Assembly (NCBI RefSeq): GCF_001303895.1
Contig: NZ_LJSD01000029.1
Span: 62,001-126,000 of the forward strand
Length of the DNA: 64,000 bases
Direction of reading: 5' to 3'
Source: Mesorhizobium sp. 1M-11
GTDB taxonomy: Bacteria; Pseudomonadota; Alphaproteobacteria; Rhizobiales; Rhizobiaceae
Numbering within the stretch: position 1 is the stretch's first letter; each line of letters starts with the position of its first letter. The notes beneath the pieces are model-generated. The model had not been told where the DNA came from. It worked only from the letters and a program-made list of their open reading frames with translations, and searched no databases. The position numbers and the translations under genes are program-made. Shown piece by piece: positions 1 through 9,242 of this stretch.

Positions 1-89
1 TGGCTGGTCACCTTTTGTTAAGTGGCAGGAGCGTAGAATTTCATTAACCAAGCGCGGAACCTTTTCCGCTGTGGAGCATTCGGGCGTCC

Positions 90-365
90 ATGATACGCAG
101 TCTGAACCGGTTCGTGATGATCTTCCTGTCGGCGACGCTGGCCGCCTTGCTTGCGCTGGGCGGTGCCTGGTCGGCCGCAACGCCCGCCGACAAGCCGATG
201 GCCGTGGTTTCCACGCAGGCGGAGAAGCTGTTTCCCGATGCTCCGGACGGCGTCGACCCGATCGTTACCGGTCCTGTGAGCGCCGCCTTCAAGCAGCGCC
301 AGGCGGATGCCGGCTGCGACAAGGCAGCCTGGCCGAACGTGCCCGCCGCCTGCTTCGAGCATTAA
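90..365 (+). CDS. small exported protein, function unknown
   Basis: A 91-residue protein that I do not recognise. Residues 1-30 look like a Sec signal peptide: a basic start (MIRSLNRF), then a hydrophobic stretch rich in Leu and Ala ending near GGAWSAA. The mature part is about 60 residues, hydrophilic, with two cysteines (near GCDKAAW and PAACFEH) that could form a disulfide in the periplasm. A purine-rich GTGGAGC lies about 13 bases before the ATG. The gene stands alone and converges on the PhoD gene. The call rests on the signal peptide and sensible codon use, so it is moderately secure as a gene and open as to role. Confidence 0.6.
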   Translation: MIRSLNRFVMIFLSATLAALLALGGAWSAATPADKPMAVVSTQAEKLFPDAPDGVDPIVTGPVSAAFKQRQADAGCDKAAWPNVPAACFEH

Positions 366-425
366 GCCCCTCACCTAACGCGTGTCGTTATCGCAAAACC
401 GTCGCGCACTTTTGCGCGACATGCG

Positions 426-2003
426 TTACGCCGCCCGCACCGGATCGAGCGTCGTCTTGTAGAGCTCATTGTCGTCGCGATCCATCAGCCGGACCGTCAA
501 TTGCCCGGTGTTGCCGTCGATATCGACGAGACCGAAGAATTGCAGGCCAACCGAAGGCGCCAGGTTCTGGCCTTGCTCGGCGCTGGGCGCCTTGATGAAC
601 TTCACTTCAGGGCCAAAGGTCATGTCGAGGTCGTTCGGGCCGAAGGTGCCGGAATGGATCGGTCCGGAAATGAACTCCCAGAACGGCTCGAAATCCTGGA
701 ACTGGGCGCGATCCGGGCTGTAGTGGTGGGCGGCGGTATAATGCACATCCGCCGTCAACCACACCGTATTGGTGATTCCGGCATTCTTGATGAAGCGCAG
801 CAGATCGGCGAATTCCAGTTCGCGCCCCTTGGCTGGGCCGTTGTCGCCATTGGCGACCGCCTCCGAGCCTCGTCTGTTGGCGCCATCGTCCCATACCACC
901 AGCCCGATCGGCATGTCCGCGGCGATCACCTTCCAGGTCGCCTTTGAATTGGCGAGCTCGCGCTTCAGCCAGCGGGTCTGCTGTTCGCCCAGCATGCGGG
1001 AGTCCGCATTGAGCTCGGACTGCAGGTTCGGGCCATTGGCGCCGCGATAGGAACGCATGTCCAGGAAGAAGACATCGACCAGCGGACCATAGGCGATCTT
1101 GCGATAGACCCGGCCGGGTTCGGCCGGCGTGAAGCGGATCGGCGTCATCTCATGGAAAGCACGGCCGGCCCGTGCCGCCAGCACGGCGATCGATTTTTCC
1201 TTGTAACGGTCGTCGGAGGTCAGGTCCTTCGAACTCGACCAGTTGTTGACCACCTCATGATCATCCCACTGGAAGAAGGTCGGCAGGGCCGCGTTCATCG
1301 CCAGCAGGTTCTTGTCGAGCAGATTGTATTTCCACTGGCCGCGATATTCGTCGAGCGTCTCGGCAACCTTGCGCTTCTCGTCGATGAGCACGACGTTCTT
1401 CCACTTGCTGCCGTCCTTGAGATCGACCTCATCCTTCATGGCGCCGTCTGCGTAGATCGTGTCGCCCGAATGCAGGAAGAAGTCGGGAGTGTGCCTGGCG
1501 ATGGTCGCGTAAGTCTTCATGCCGACCTCGTCGATGCCCCAGCCCTGGCCGGCGGTATCGCCCGACCATGCGAAGCGTACGGAACGGCGCGAGGTCGGCG
1601 CGGTGCGGAAACGGCCGACGATCGGCTCGGACACGGCATTGACGTCGTTCAGGTCGGCGAGCGTCATGCGGTAGAAGATGTCCTGATCGGACGCCAGATC
1701 GGTGAGCAGGCGCTTCGCCGCGTAGTCGCTGTCGGGCAGCGCGTTCAGCGGCGCCAGACGTTCGGCATTGGCGAAATTTTCCGTGGTCGCCACCTCGAAC
1801 TGCACGCGCGACGGCCTGTCGGCACGTGTCCAGATCATGCCCGACACCGCGTCGATGTCCCCCGACTGGACGCCATGCGTGAACACCGGGCGCGTGTTCG
1901 CACGCGAATAGTAGGGCATGGCCAGACCGGACAGCCCGACCAGGCTAGCCGCCCCTGTCGAAGCGAGGAAGACACGGCGGCTGATGCTGACTGGCTTGCT
2001 CAT
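426..2003 (-). CDS. phoD: PhoD-family alkaline phosphatase/phosphodiesterase, Tat-exported
   Basis: A secreted metallophosphatase, 525 residues, which would release phosphate from phosphomono- or diesters in the periplasm. The N-terminus has a twin-arginine signal (SRRVFLASTG) and a hydrophobic stretch. It is followed by the PhoD N-terminal domain (FTHGVQSGD) and the metallophosphoesterase core: FAWSGDTAGQ, then DFFLHSGDTIYADG, then FQWDDHEVVNNW, which carry the expected Asp, His and Asn metal ligands. I chose the start at 2003 because AAGGAG sits 7 bases upstream and the Tat motif follows at once. A longer reading frame to 2063 adds 20 residues unlike a Tat leader. No Pho box was identified. 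Confidence 0.88.
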   Translation of the reverse strand: MSKPVSISRRVFLASTGAASLVGLSGLAMPYYSRANTRPVFTHGVQSGDIDAVSGMIWTRADRPSRVQFEVATTENFANAERLAPLNALPDSDYAAKRLLTDLASDQDIFYRMTLADLNDVNAVSEPIVGRFRTAPTSRRSVRFAWSGDTAGQGWGIDEVGMKTYATIARHTPDFFLHSGDTIYADGAMKDEVDLKDGSKWKNVVLIDEKRKVAETLDEYRGQWKYNLLDKNLLAMNAALPTFFQWDDHEVVNNWSSSKDLTSDDRYKEKSIAVLAARAGRAFHEMTPIRFTPAEPGRVYRKIAYGPLVDVFFLDMRSYRGANGPNLQSELNADSRMLGEQQTRWLKRELANSKATWKVIAADMPIGLVVWDDGANRRGSEAVANGDNGPAKGRELEFADLLRFIKNAGITNTVWLTADVHYTAAHHYSPDRAQFQDFEPFWEFISGPIHSGTFGPNDLDMTFGPEVKFIKAPSAEQGQNLAPSVGLQFFGLVDIDGNTGQLTVRLMDRDDNELYKTTLDPVRAA

Positions 2004-2109
2004 GGCTGGCTCCTTGGCAACGGATGGAGTCGCCAAGGTCTTCGGCCATTGTTTCAGCCACATTTCGGAGACGTGAAACTTTCTTGACTGTCCACAGGTC
2101 CCCAGCGGA

Positions 2110-3393
2110 TCAGGCGGGCTGGCCTTTCGGTTCCAGCATCGGGCGGTTTGTGTTGATGAGCAGCGACAGACAGGCGGCGATGATGCCGGTCATGCCCGCG
2201 ATGACGAAGGCAAGCTCATAGCTGCCCTGGAATTCGCGCATGACACCACCGAAGAAGGCAGCCGCGGCAGCGCCGACCTGATGCCCGGCAACGATCCAGC
2301 CGAACACCAGCGGTCCCCTGGCGTCGCCGAAGGCTTCGTTGGACAGACGCAGCGTCGGCGGCACGGTAGCAATCCAGTCCAGGCCGTAGAAGATCGCAAA
2401 GACGATCAGCGCGGTCGCCGAGAAGCCAGAATAGGGCAGGTAGATCAGCGACAGGCCCCGGATGGCGTAGTAGACGCCGAGCAGCTTGCGCGGGTCGAAG
2501 CGGTCGGTCAGCCAGCCTGACAGGGTCGTGCCGATAAGGTCGAAGATACCCATTAGAGAAAGCAGGCCGGCAGCCTGGATCTCGTTGATGCCCATATCGG
2601 CGCAGAAGGCGATCAGATGCGTTCCGACGAGGCCGTTGGTGGTGAAGCCGCAGATGAAGAAGGTGGCGAAGAGGTACCAGAACACGCGCGTCCTGGCGGC
2701 GTCACGCAGTGTACCCAGCGTATGGGAGATGAAGTTGCCGGCTGCCGCCGGTGGCGTCGGCGGCACATCGTCCGGCTCGGCACCGAAACGCACCTGGCCG
2801 ATCGACGACGGCCGCTCCGGCACCAAAAGCCAGACCAGCGGCACGAGTGCCGCCGTGGCGATGGCGATGATAAGCGCGACCGGTTTCCAGCCGCCCGACT
2901 GCGCGAGCCATGCCAGGAACGGCAGGAAGATCAGGAGCCCGGTGGCGCTGGATGCCGACATCAGACCCATGATCAGGCCACGATTGGTCTTGAACCAGCG
3001 GTTGACGATGGTGGCGCCGAGCACGGTGGCCACCGCACCTGAACCGACGCCCGAGAAAACGCCCCAGGTGGCGACCAGCTGCCAGGATTGCGTCATGAAC
3101 AACGACAGGCCTGTGGACGCCGACATCACCACCAGCGAGCCGATCACCGTCTTGCGCAGCCCGATACGTTCCATCAGCGCCGCGGCGAAAGGTCCGGTCA
3201 AGCCATAGAGGAAGATGCCGATGGCGGCCGCCAGCGACACCACGTCGCGGCGCCAGCCGAAGTCATTTTCCAACGGCAGCATCATCACCGAGGGCGCCGA
3301 ACGCAAGCCGGCAGCGATGAGCAGGGAAAGAAAGATGACCGCAACGACCACGAAGGCGTAGCGCTGGCCAAACGGACGGGACTGGACTATCAT
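2110..3393 (-). CDS. MFS transporter controlled by adjacent TetR regulator
   Basis: An inner-membrane secondary transporter of the major facilitator superfamily, 427 residues, with about 12 hydrophobic segments. The loop MERIGLRKTV after the second segment and LTDRFDPRKLLG in the second half correspond to the conserved MFS inter-helix loops. It resembles the monocarboxylate/oxalate-formate type of MFS, but the substrate cannot be told from sequence. It is divergent from a TetR gene, with two operator copies between them, so an inducible efflux or uptake role is likely. The start is awkward: the ATG at 3393 abuts the first operator and has no Shine-Dalgarno, so the message may be leaderless. 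The alternative start at 3447 would read through both operators. Confidence 0.85.
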   Translation of the reverse strand: MIVQSRPFGQRYAFVVVAVIFLSLLIAAGLRSAPSVMMLPLENDFGWRRDVVSLAAAIGIFLYGLTGPFAAALMERIGLRKTVIGSLVVMSASTGLSLFMTQSWQLVATWGVFSGVGSGAVATVLGATIVNRWFKTNRGLIMGLMSASSATGLLIFLPFLAWLAQSGGWKPVALIIAIATAALVPLVWLLVPERPSSIGQVRFGAEPDDVPPTPPAAAGNFISHTLGTLRDAARTRVFWYLFATFFICGFTTNGLVGTHLIAFCADMGINEIQAAGLLSLMGIFDLIGTTLSGWLTDRFDPRKLLGVYYAIRGLSLIYLPYSGFSATALIVFAIFYGLDWIATVPPTLRLSNEAFGDARGPLVFGWIVAGHQVGAAAAAFFGGVMREFQGSYELAFVIAGMTGIIAACLSLLINTNRPMLEPKGQPA

Positions 3394-3445
3394 GTTACTG
3401 ACCGGTACGTTACAGTTGCCGAATGTGTACGTACCGGTTAGTAAC
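3394..3445. promoter_or_regulatory. double TetR-type operator
   Basis: Two 20-base imperfect palindromes, each centred on ACCGGT, lie between the MFS and TetR genes. The first is GTTACTGACCGGTACGTTAC at 3394-3413. The second is TGTACGTACCGGTTAGTAAC at 3426-3445. Their centres are 32 bases apart, about three helical turns, and they are inverted relative to each other, so a larger near-perfect inverted repeat runs from 3391 to 3448. This is the expected layout for a local repressor that controls both itself and the transporter. Confidence 0.75.
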
Positions 3446-3464
3446 ATGTCAATTGGAATGCATC

Positions 3465-4076
3465 ATGCCTGCTGACAAAAATATTGAAGCCAGCGTTTCG
3501 CGAGAAACCACCCTGCCCCCGGCGGCCGAGAAGATCCTCGGCGTCGCGCATGAGCTTTTCTATCGCGAAGGCATCCGGGCGATCGGTGTCGACGAAATCG
3601 TAAAAAAGGCAGGCGTCACCAAGCCGAGCCTCTACCGCTCTTTCTCGTCAAAGGACGAGCTGGCTGCATCCTATCTGCGCAAATACGACATCGACTTCTG
3701 GGCGCGGTTCGACGAGGCGGTGGCGGCGCATCCTGGTGATGCGCGCGCGCAGATCATCGCTTTCTTCACCCGTGTCGGCAAACGCTCGCAGAAGCCGGGT
3801 TACCGCGGGTGCGGCATGACCAATGCGGCCGTCGAATATCCCGAACCCGGCCATCCAGCACGCGTGGTGAGCGAGGAGAACAAGCGCGAGCTGCGCCGCC
3901 GCCTGCGCGCCATGGCGAAGGAGATGGGCGCAGCCGATCCCGGCACGCTGGGCGACGGCCTGCTGCTCCTCATGGAGGGCGCCTATATCTCGAGCCAGAT
4001 CTTCGGCCCGGGCGGTCCCTCGCAGTCGGTTGCCAAACAGGCCGACCTGCTGATCGGCGCCAGTTTGAAAAGTTAG
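3465..4076 (+). CDS. TetR/AcrR-family transcriptional regulator
   Basis: A one-component repressor, 203 residues. The N-terminal TetR DNA-binding domain occupies about residues 20-70, with the helix-turn-helix in VDEIVKKAGVTKPSLYRSF. The C-terminal part, which would bind the ligand, is variable; it holds GYRGCGMTNAAVEYPEPGHP, typical of the AefR-like/TetR_C subgroup. I placed the start at 3465 so that the two operators lie upstream of the gene. The frame also has an ATG at 3423, but that would translate the operator. It probably represses itself and the divergent MFS gene; the inducer is unknown. Confidence 0.85.
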   Translation: MPADKNIEASVSRETTLPPAAEKILGVAHELFYREGIRAIGVDEIVKKAGVTKPSLYRSFSSKDELAASYLRKYDIDFWARFDEAVAAHPGDARAQIIAFFTRVGKRSQKPGYRGCGMTNAAVEYPEPGHPARVVSEENKRELRRRLRAMAKEMGAADPGTLGDGLLLLMEGAYISSQIFGPGGPSQSVAKQADLLIGASLKS

Positions 4077-4117
4077 GAATTTACCCTCCCTTCGGCGGAG
4101 AGAGTAAGAACCACGTT

Positions 4118-6163
4118 TTAGACCAGCCCGCGCTTCGCCATCATGGCGTCCGCCGTCGGCATCTTGCCACGGAAAGCGGTGTAGAGCTCTTCTGGATCCT
4201 TCGAGCCGCCGGCTGCGTAGATGTTTTCGCGCAGCTTCTTCGCCAGCGCCGGATTGAACGGATCGCCGGTTTCCTCGAAGGCGGAGAAGGCATCGGCGTC
4301 GAGTACCTCCGACCACATGTAGGAATAATAGCCGGCGGAATAACCGTCGCCGGCGAAGACATGGCTGAAATGCGGGGTGCGATGGCGCATGGCGATCGTA
4401 TCCGGCATCGCGAGTTTCTCGAGCGTCTCCGTCTCGAAGGCAAGCGGTTCCGCAGGCGCATCCGGGCGTGCGTGATAGGCCATGTCGACCAGTGCCGAAG
4501 CGGTGAATTCGACCGTGGCGAAGCCTGCGCCGAAGGTGCGCGCCGCCAGCATCTTGTCGAGCAGTTCCTTCGGCATCGGCTTGCCCGTCTTCACATGCAG
4601 CGCGTGTTTCTCCAGCACGGCCGGCACTGTCAGCCAATGTTCGTAGAGCTGCGAGGGCAGTTCGACGAAGTCGCGGCTGACCGAGGTGCCCGAGACCGAC
4701 GGCCAGGTGACATCGGTCAGCGTACCGTGCAGGGCGTGACCGAATTCGTGGAACAGCGTCTTGGCCTCGTCCACCGAGAGCAGCGCCGCCTCGCCGACCG
4801 GCGGCTTGGCGAAATTCATGATGTTGTAGATGATCGGCTTCGAGCCCTTGCCCAGGCTATAGCCCGATTGCAGCGCACTCATCCAGGCACCGGAACGTTT
4901 GGACGATCTGGCAAAATAGTCGGCCAGGAACAGCGCGCGATCCGATCCGTCGGCATTCTTCACCGCAAACACCCGCGTATCCGGGTGCCAGCCGGCGATG
5001 CCTTTCTTCTCCTCGAAGGTGAGACCGAACAGCCTCATTGCCACGTCGAAACAGGCAGCGATGACGTGGTCGAGCTGCAGATAGGGTTTCAGCTCGGCCT
5101 CGTCGAAAGCGAATTTTTCAGCCCGCAGCTTCTCCTGGTAGAAACGCCAGTCCCATGCCGCGAATTGCTCGTTGCTGCCGGCGGCGGTCGCCAGCCGTTC
5201 CAGCTCCTTCTGGTCCGCGGCTGCCTTCTCGAGTGCTTTTTCCCAGACCGGGTCGAGCAGGTCGTGCACGGCCTTCGGCGTCTTGGCCATGGTGTCGTCG
5301 AGCTTCAGCGCGGCAAAGGAAGCATAACCCAGGAGCTTTGCCTTCTCGGCACGCAGCTTCAGCATGTCGCGCACCACGGCGGTGTTGTCGCTGGCGCCGC
5401 CGTTCTGGCCGCGTTGAGTGAAGGCACGCCATGCCGCTTCGCGCAGGTCGCGACGCTCGGAGAAGGTGGTGAAGGGCTCGTAGATCGACCGCGACAGCGT
5501 CACCGCGTATCGGCCCTTCTGGCCGCGCGTCTCGGCGGCTTCCGCCATCGCGCTTTTCAGGAAATCAGGAAGGCCGGCAAGGTCGCCCCCGTCGAGGAAC
5601 AATGCCCATTCGCGCTCGTCGGCCAGCACGTTCTGGCCAAAGGTGGTGCCGAGCGAGGACAATTGTTCGTTGATCGAGGCAAGCCGCTTCTTGCCGTCGG
5701 CATCGAGCCTGGCGCCGGACCGGACGAAACCTTTCCAGGTCCGCTCCAGCACGCGCAACGTCTCTGAATCGAGCTTCAGGCTGTCGCGCTTCTGGTAGAG
5801 ATCGTCGATCCGGGCAAACAGCTTTTCGTTCATCGATATCGCGGAGAAATGCCGCGACATTTTCGGTGCGACTTCGCGCTCCAGGGCCTGGATCGCATCA
5901 TTGGTATGGGCGCCGGCCCGGCACCAGAAGATCGAAGAGACCCGATCCAGTGCTTCACCGGCAAGCTCCAGCGCTTGCAGCGTGTTTTCGATGGAAGCCT
6001 GTTCCGCACTGGCGGTTATGGCCTCGATTTCCGCCTCGTGCGCCTTGAGCGCAGCATCGAACACCGATCCGAAATCCCCATCCCCGATCTTCGTGAAATC
6101 AGGAAGACCGAGTGGACCTTGCCAGTTGGTCAAAGGATGGGTGGCGAGATCGGATACGGACAT
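4118..6163 (-). CDS. M3-family zinc oligopeptidase (dipeptidyl carboxypeptidase/oligopeptidase A type)
   Basis: A cytoplasmic zinc metallopeptidase, 681 residues, that degrades short peptides. The zinc site HEFGH is seen in TLFHEFGHALHGTL, about two thirds along, and the third ligand region follows about 25 residues later (DFVELPSQLYEHW). The C-terminal GDGYSAGYYSYMWSEVLDADAF is the substrate-binding Tyr/Gly loop of the M3A group. The length matches M3A enzymes (about 680). The start at MSVSDLATHPL was preferred; the reading frame extends to 6313, but those 50 residues are basic and unlike the family. No signal peptide is present. Dcp versus PrlC cannot be separated with confidence. Confidence 0.9.
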   Translation of the reverse strand: MSVSDLATHPLTNWQGPLGLPDFTKIGDGDFGSVFDAALKAHEAEIEAITASAEQASIENTLQALELAGEALDRVSSIFWCRAGAHTNDAIQALEREVAPKMSRHFSAISMNEKLFARIDDLYQKRDSLKLDSETLRVLERTWKGFVRSGARLDADGKKRLASINEQLSSLGTTFGQNVLADEREWALFLDGGDLAGLPDFLKSAMAEAAETRGQKGRYAVTLSRSIYEPFTTFSERRDLREAAWRAFTQRGQNGGASDNTAVVRDMLKLRAEKAKLLGYASFAALKLDDTMAKTPKAVHDLLDPVWEKALEKAAADQKELERLATAAGSNEQFAAWDWRFYQEKLRAEKFAFDEAELKPYLQLDHVIAACFDVAMRLFGLTFEEKKGIAGWHPDTRVFAVKNADGSDRALFLADYFARSSKRSGAWMSALQSGYSLGKGSKPIIYNIMNFAKPPVGEAALLSVDEAKTLFHEFGHALHGTLTDVTWPSVSGTSVSRDFVELPSQLYEHWLTVPAVLEKHALHVKTGKPMPKELLDKMLAARTFGAGFATVEFTASALVDMAYHARPDAPAEPLAFETETLEKLAMPDTIAMRHRTPHFSHVFAGDGYSAGYYSYMWSEVLDADAFSAFEETGDPFNPALAKKLRENIYAAGGSKDPEELYTAFRGKMPTADAMMAKRGLV

Positions 6164-6297
6164 GGCGGGACTTTCGCTGAGCTTGAAGACGGAACGGCAA
6201 TGCTTCCCCGATGTAGGCCGATGGGGCCGCCGGTGCAACGGCGGGTACCGCCGGCCGGTCATCGGCAGCCAGCGGGCAAACGCCAGGCGCAGCTTTT

Positions 6298-6714
6298 CTA
6301 GTAGCTGTCGCAATTTTCCGCGATGGTCGCTTGCGAGGATGCAGTGATATGTTCGTCCGTCAGTGCGAAAACCTCTCGTGTCAGAAGATCGTTACCAGGA
6401 AAGTCGTAGCAGACGACCACGGTGACCAGCCCGTTCTCAGTGCTCTCGATCCGGTGCCGGATGGTCGCGCCCGACACCGCGCCCTGCCATTCATCCATCG
6501 AAGCGAGGAACTGCTGCTTGTTCTGCTCGGTATCGACATCCTGCAGCCGGATGCGGGCATCATCGGCAAGCATATCGGCAAGGCTGCCGCGGTCCGCACC
6601 CAGCAGTGCGGAATACCAGCGGCCGATCACGGCGCTATCGTCTGCGCGCGCTGAAAGCGGAATCAGAGCGAATAGAACGACCGCACAGAGTTTCGACCAG
6701 CCGACAACGGGCAC
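6298..6714 (-). CDS. exported NTF2/SnoaL-like protein
   Basis: A 138-residue protein with a clear Sec signal peptide: KLCAVVLFALIPLSARA, with cleavage likely before DDSAV. The mature part begins with an alpha-helical stretch (AVIGRWYSALLGADRGSLADML) and a DARIRL strand, the pattern of the NTF2-like/SnoaL fold. Two cysteines remain (CYDFPG and ENCDSY) and could pair in the periplasm. Fold assignment is by pattern only. It lies on the same strand as the neighbouring peptidase and carbonic anhydrase genes with gaps of 60-135 bases, so an operon is possible but not shown. Confidence 0.7.
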   Translation of the reverse strand: MPVVGWSKLCAVVLFALIPLSARADDSAVIGRWYSALLGADRGSLADMLADDARIRLQDVDTEQNKQQFLASMDEWQGAVSGATIRHRIESTENGLVTVVVCYDFPGNDLLTREVFALTDEHITASSQATIAENCDSY

Positions 6715-6775
6715 AACGCGACACCTCCTCCATACAACCTAGGCCTGTACGGACGAGAAGTGAAGGTTGTTGTCT

Positions 6776-7420
6776 TCAGCTGATATCCGGCCGCTCGAAA
6801 TCGCCGGTTTCGGTGTTCATCGCCCACAACTCGCCTGTCGAGATGTCGAACCAGGCGCCATGCAAGGCAAGCTTGCCCTTGCCTTCAAGGATCTTGACGC
6901 AAGGAAAGGTGCGCAGATTGGCGATCGAGTAGCGGATCGAGATACGCTCCAGCGCCGTCTGCCGTTCGCCGGCCGTCATCATGGTCGAGGCCGAAACGGT
7001 TTCTGCTGCGGGCGCGATCAGGCTCATCCACTTGCCGATGAAATCGCCCGGCGACAGCGGCGCCGAGGTTGTGTCGAGCGCGGCCCGGATGCCGCCACAA
7101 CGGCCGTGGCCCATGACGACGATGTTCTTGACCTTCAGGCTCTGCACCGCGAATTCGAGCGCGGCCGAGGTCGAATGATATTCTCCATCCGGCGCATAGG
7201 GCGGCACCAGATTGGCGACATTGCGCAGCACGAACAGCTCACCGGGGCCGGCGTTGAAGATCACTTCGGGTGCCGCCCGCGAATCGCTACAGGCCACGAT
7301 CATGGTCTCTGGCGCCTGACCTTCACGCGCCAGCGATTTGTAGTGATCAGCCTCGGCCACGTAGCGGCCGTTGATGAAATTGCGATAACCGGCAATGAGA
7401 TGATCGGGGAGATGCGGCAT
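6776..7420 (-). CDS. beta-class carbonic anhydrase
   Basis: It interconverts CO2 and bicarbonate in the cytoplasm. The 214-residue protein has both zinc motifs of the beta class: CSDSR (Cys and Asp/Arg dyad) near residue 45, and HGRCGG (His and Cys) near residue 105. The spacing and length are normal for bacterial beta carbonic anhydrases, and DHLIAGYRNFINGRY is the usual N-terminal helix. I chose the ATG at 7420. An upstream extension to 7483 gives an odd Cys/Pro-rich leader. The substrate pathway (anaplerosis, pH) is not indicated by neighbours. Confidence 0.92.
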   Translation of the reverse strand: MPHLPDHLIAGYRNFINGRYVAEADHYKSLAREGQAPETMIVACSDSRAAPEVIFNAGPGELFVLRNVANLVPPYAPDGEYHSTSAALEFAVQSLKVKNIVVMGHGRCGGIRAALDTTSAPLSPGDFIGKWMSLIAPAAETVSASTMMTAGERQTALERISIRYSIANLRTFPCVKILEGKGKLALHGAWFDISTGELWAMNTETGDFERPDIS

Positions 7421-7565
7421 CTGGCGGTGAGGACCTTTCCAGCCTGGACGGCAGTTTTCCACTGCGCATGGCACTAACGGCAAATCGGCGCTGCAATCAA
7501 TGCGAAATCGTCATGGCTTGGTCGCGCGTGCCATGCATTGCGCATAGCCCACCGCGCGATGCCGT

Positions 7566-8354
7566 TCAAACATGGATTGCGACAGAGAGCCCCCTGCCAT
7601 CGACGAATGGCGGATTGGGATAGGATACAGCCTCGCCCCGCGCGATGCGGCCAGCGATCAGAAGCATGACGGCCGCGTCGAGGAAATCGTCTGCGGCAGC
7701 GCCCTTCGGCGGCATCTGATCGAGAAACGTGTGCTCATAGCCATGGCGGGCGAGCAAGGCACGCCGCTCTTCCATGCCGGCCGGATTGACCGCGCCCTTG
7801 ATCTTCTTGGGCAAGCTCATCGCGCGGCCGTCATTGAGCCGCCAGAACGCCACTTCCGGATGCGATTCGAACACACGTGTTCGCAGTTCCGGGCGCGCTG
7901 TCAGGAGCCCGTCGATCTCGCGGATCTTGGCAAAAATGCCGAAGGCCTGGATGGAAACGCTGCGTGGCGGGTCGGATGTGGTTGCTGCCACTGCGCTCGC
8001 GCGCCGATGTGCCTCATACCAGGCCTCAATCGTGCTGAACGGCGCCGTGTCGGCATAGACGGCCGCACGGGAAGGAATCGCGAAAACACTGGATTGCCGC
8101 TCGCCAAGCAGGGGGCGCACCAATGCCTCGGGTCCACGCCCGCCTTTGCCCGAAACCTCGGGCAAGCCGATCGGCATGTCGACCGCCACGATCGCATCCG
8201 GCGGCAAGGCCGCAAGGAGATCTCCAAAACCTGGATAGATGCCGACAGTCGGAAACCCGCCTGGATCCTGTCGTACCGCGATCCAGCCAGCCTTGCAGCC
8301 ATCGACCCCGGCCAGGGATTTTCTGGCCGATGCGCTGGCCGCGTTGCCCGTCAC
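7566..8354 (-). CDS. DUF429 family protein
   Basis: A 262-residue protein of the DUF429 family, of unproven biochemical function. The family has an RNase H-like fold and is often predicted to be a nuclease. Visible family features are SLAGVDGCKAGWIAV at the N-terminus, VAVDMPIGLPE around residue 57, and the C-terminal DDFLDAAVMLLIAGRIARG. Conserved acidic residues are present (Asp in GVDGC, VDMPIG and DDFLDA). Translation begins with GTG at 8354 within a GTGA overlap with the pyridoxal kinase stop, so the two genes are translationally coupled. Confidence 0.8.
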   Translation of the reverse strand: MTGNAASASARKSLAGVDGCKAGWIAVRQDPGGFPTVGIYPGFGDLLAALPPDAIVAVDMPIGLPEVSGKGGRGPEALVRPLLGERQSSVFAIPSRAAVYADTAPFSTIEAWYEAHRRASAVAATTSDPPRSVSIQAFGIFAKIREIDGLLTARPELRTRVFESHPEVAFWRLNDGRAMSLPKKIKGAVNPAGMEERRALLARHGYEHTFLDQMPPKGAAADDFLDAAVMLLIAGRIARGEAVSYPNPPFVDGRGLSVAIHV

Positions 8355-9235
8355 GCGGTGCGACCTCGGCCCGGATGGGTGAGATGGCGCATCTGCACCA
8401 TGGCCATCGGCTGCGACAGGCTCTGCGCGTCGGTTTCCAGTTGCAGTTCGTCGCCGCCACGCTTGGCGGTGCGTGCGAGGATTTCATAGACCGCTGCTGT
8501 CGTCGACTGTAGCGCCTTGGCCGGCGGTTGGCCGGAAAGCGTACGAGCCAGATAGACGGCTCCCGTGAGGTCGCCGAGACCATTCGGCGGCCGATCGATC
8601 AGGCGGTGCTCGGCCAACAGCACCTGGCTGGCGTCGAGCAGGAGATTGCCGGTACTGCCAGACATCATCGCGGGCGCGGACGTTACCAGCATGGTTGCCG
8701 GACCGGCATCCAGCGCGGCGGCGGTGGTCGATTTCAGATCCGGCAGATCGGCCCCTGCCATCCAGGCCAGTTCATAGCGGTTCGGCGTGGCGATGTCGGC
8801 CAATGGCATCAGCCGGTCGCGCAAGGCCTTGGCTGTAGCCTCAGGCACGTAGAGTCCGCCGGAATCGCCCATCACCGGATCGCAAACATAAAGCGCGCCC
8901 GGGTTCCTGGCCTTCACCGCATTGACCAGATCGGCAAGCGCGTCGGCCTGGCTTGCCTCGCCGAGATATCCCGAAAGGACAGCGCCGACTTCGCCGAGCC
9001 ATGGTGCGCTCGCCAGGTCCGCCATCAATGCCGCGAACTGTTCCGCAGGCGGAACGATCCTCGTCGCCCGGCCGTGGCCGGGATGCCAGGGCAGGATGAC
9101 GGTGGGCACTGCCCACACGGGGAAGCCCAGGGTCTCCAGCGCAAAAACGGCGGCGCGGTTACCCACGGAACCGCGCGCGACGTGACTGGACACGACGATG
9201 ACGGCGCGGGGCGCCTCGGCCTGGCTGGTATTCAT
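8351..9235 (-). CDS. pdxY: PdxY/PdxK-type pyridoxal kinase
   Basis: An ATP-dependent kinase that phosphorylates pyridoxal in the B6 salvage pathway; cytoplasmic, 294 residues. Family signatures are VISSHV-like VVSSHVARGSVGNRAA at the N-terminus, VLSGYLG, YVCDPVMGDSGGLYVP for the magnesium/phosphate region, and PNRYELAWMAG. The anion hole/catalytic motif GxGD appears as NGLGDLTGAVYLA near residue 220. The motif is GLGD where most PdxY proteins have GTGD; this is a mild variation and leaves the catalytic Asp in place. The ATG at 9235 follows a small membrane-protein gene on the same strand. Confidence 0.88.
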   Translation of the reverse strand: MNTSQAEAPRAVIVVSSHVARGSVGNRAAVFALETLGFPVWAVPTVILPWHPGHGRATRIVPPAEQFAALMADLASAPWLGEVGAVLSGYLGEASQADALADLVNAVKARNPGALYVCDPVMGDSGGLYVPEATAKALRDRLMPLADIATPNRYELAWMAGADLPDLKSTTAAALDAGPATMLVTSAPAMMSGSTGNLLLDASQVLLAEHRLIDRPPNGLGDLTGAVYLARTLSGQPPAKALQSTTAAVYEILARTAKRGGDELQLETDAQSLSQPMAMVQMRHLTHPGRGRTA

Positions 9236-9242
9236 GATGGTC

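Noticed and set aside
4080..4117. Possible terminator between TetR and the M3 peptidase
   Set aside because: CTCCC-TTCG-GCGGAG pairs poorly and has no T tract, so I did not list it.
3809..5767. 652-codon open frame on the plus strand
   Set aside because: It is antisense to the M3 peptidase and to part of the TetR gene. Its composition (Arg, Gly, His-rich) is that of a shadow frame in GC-rich DNA.
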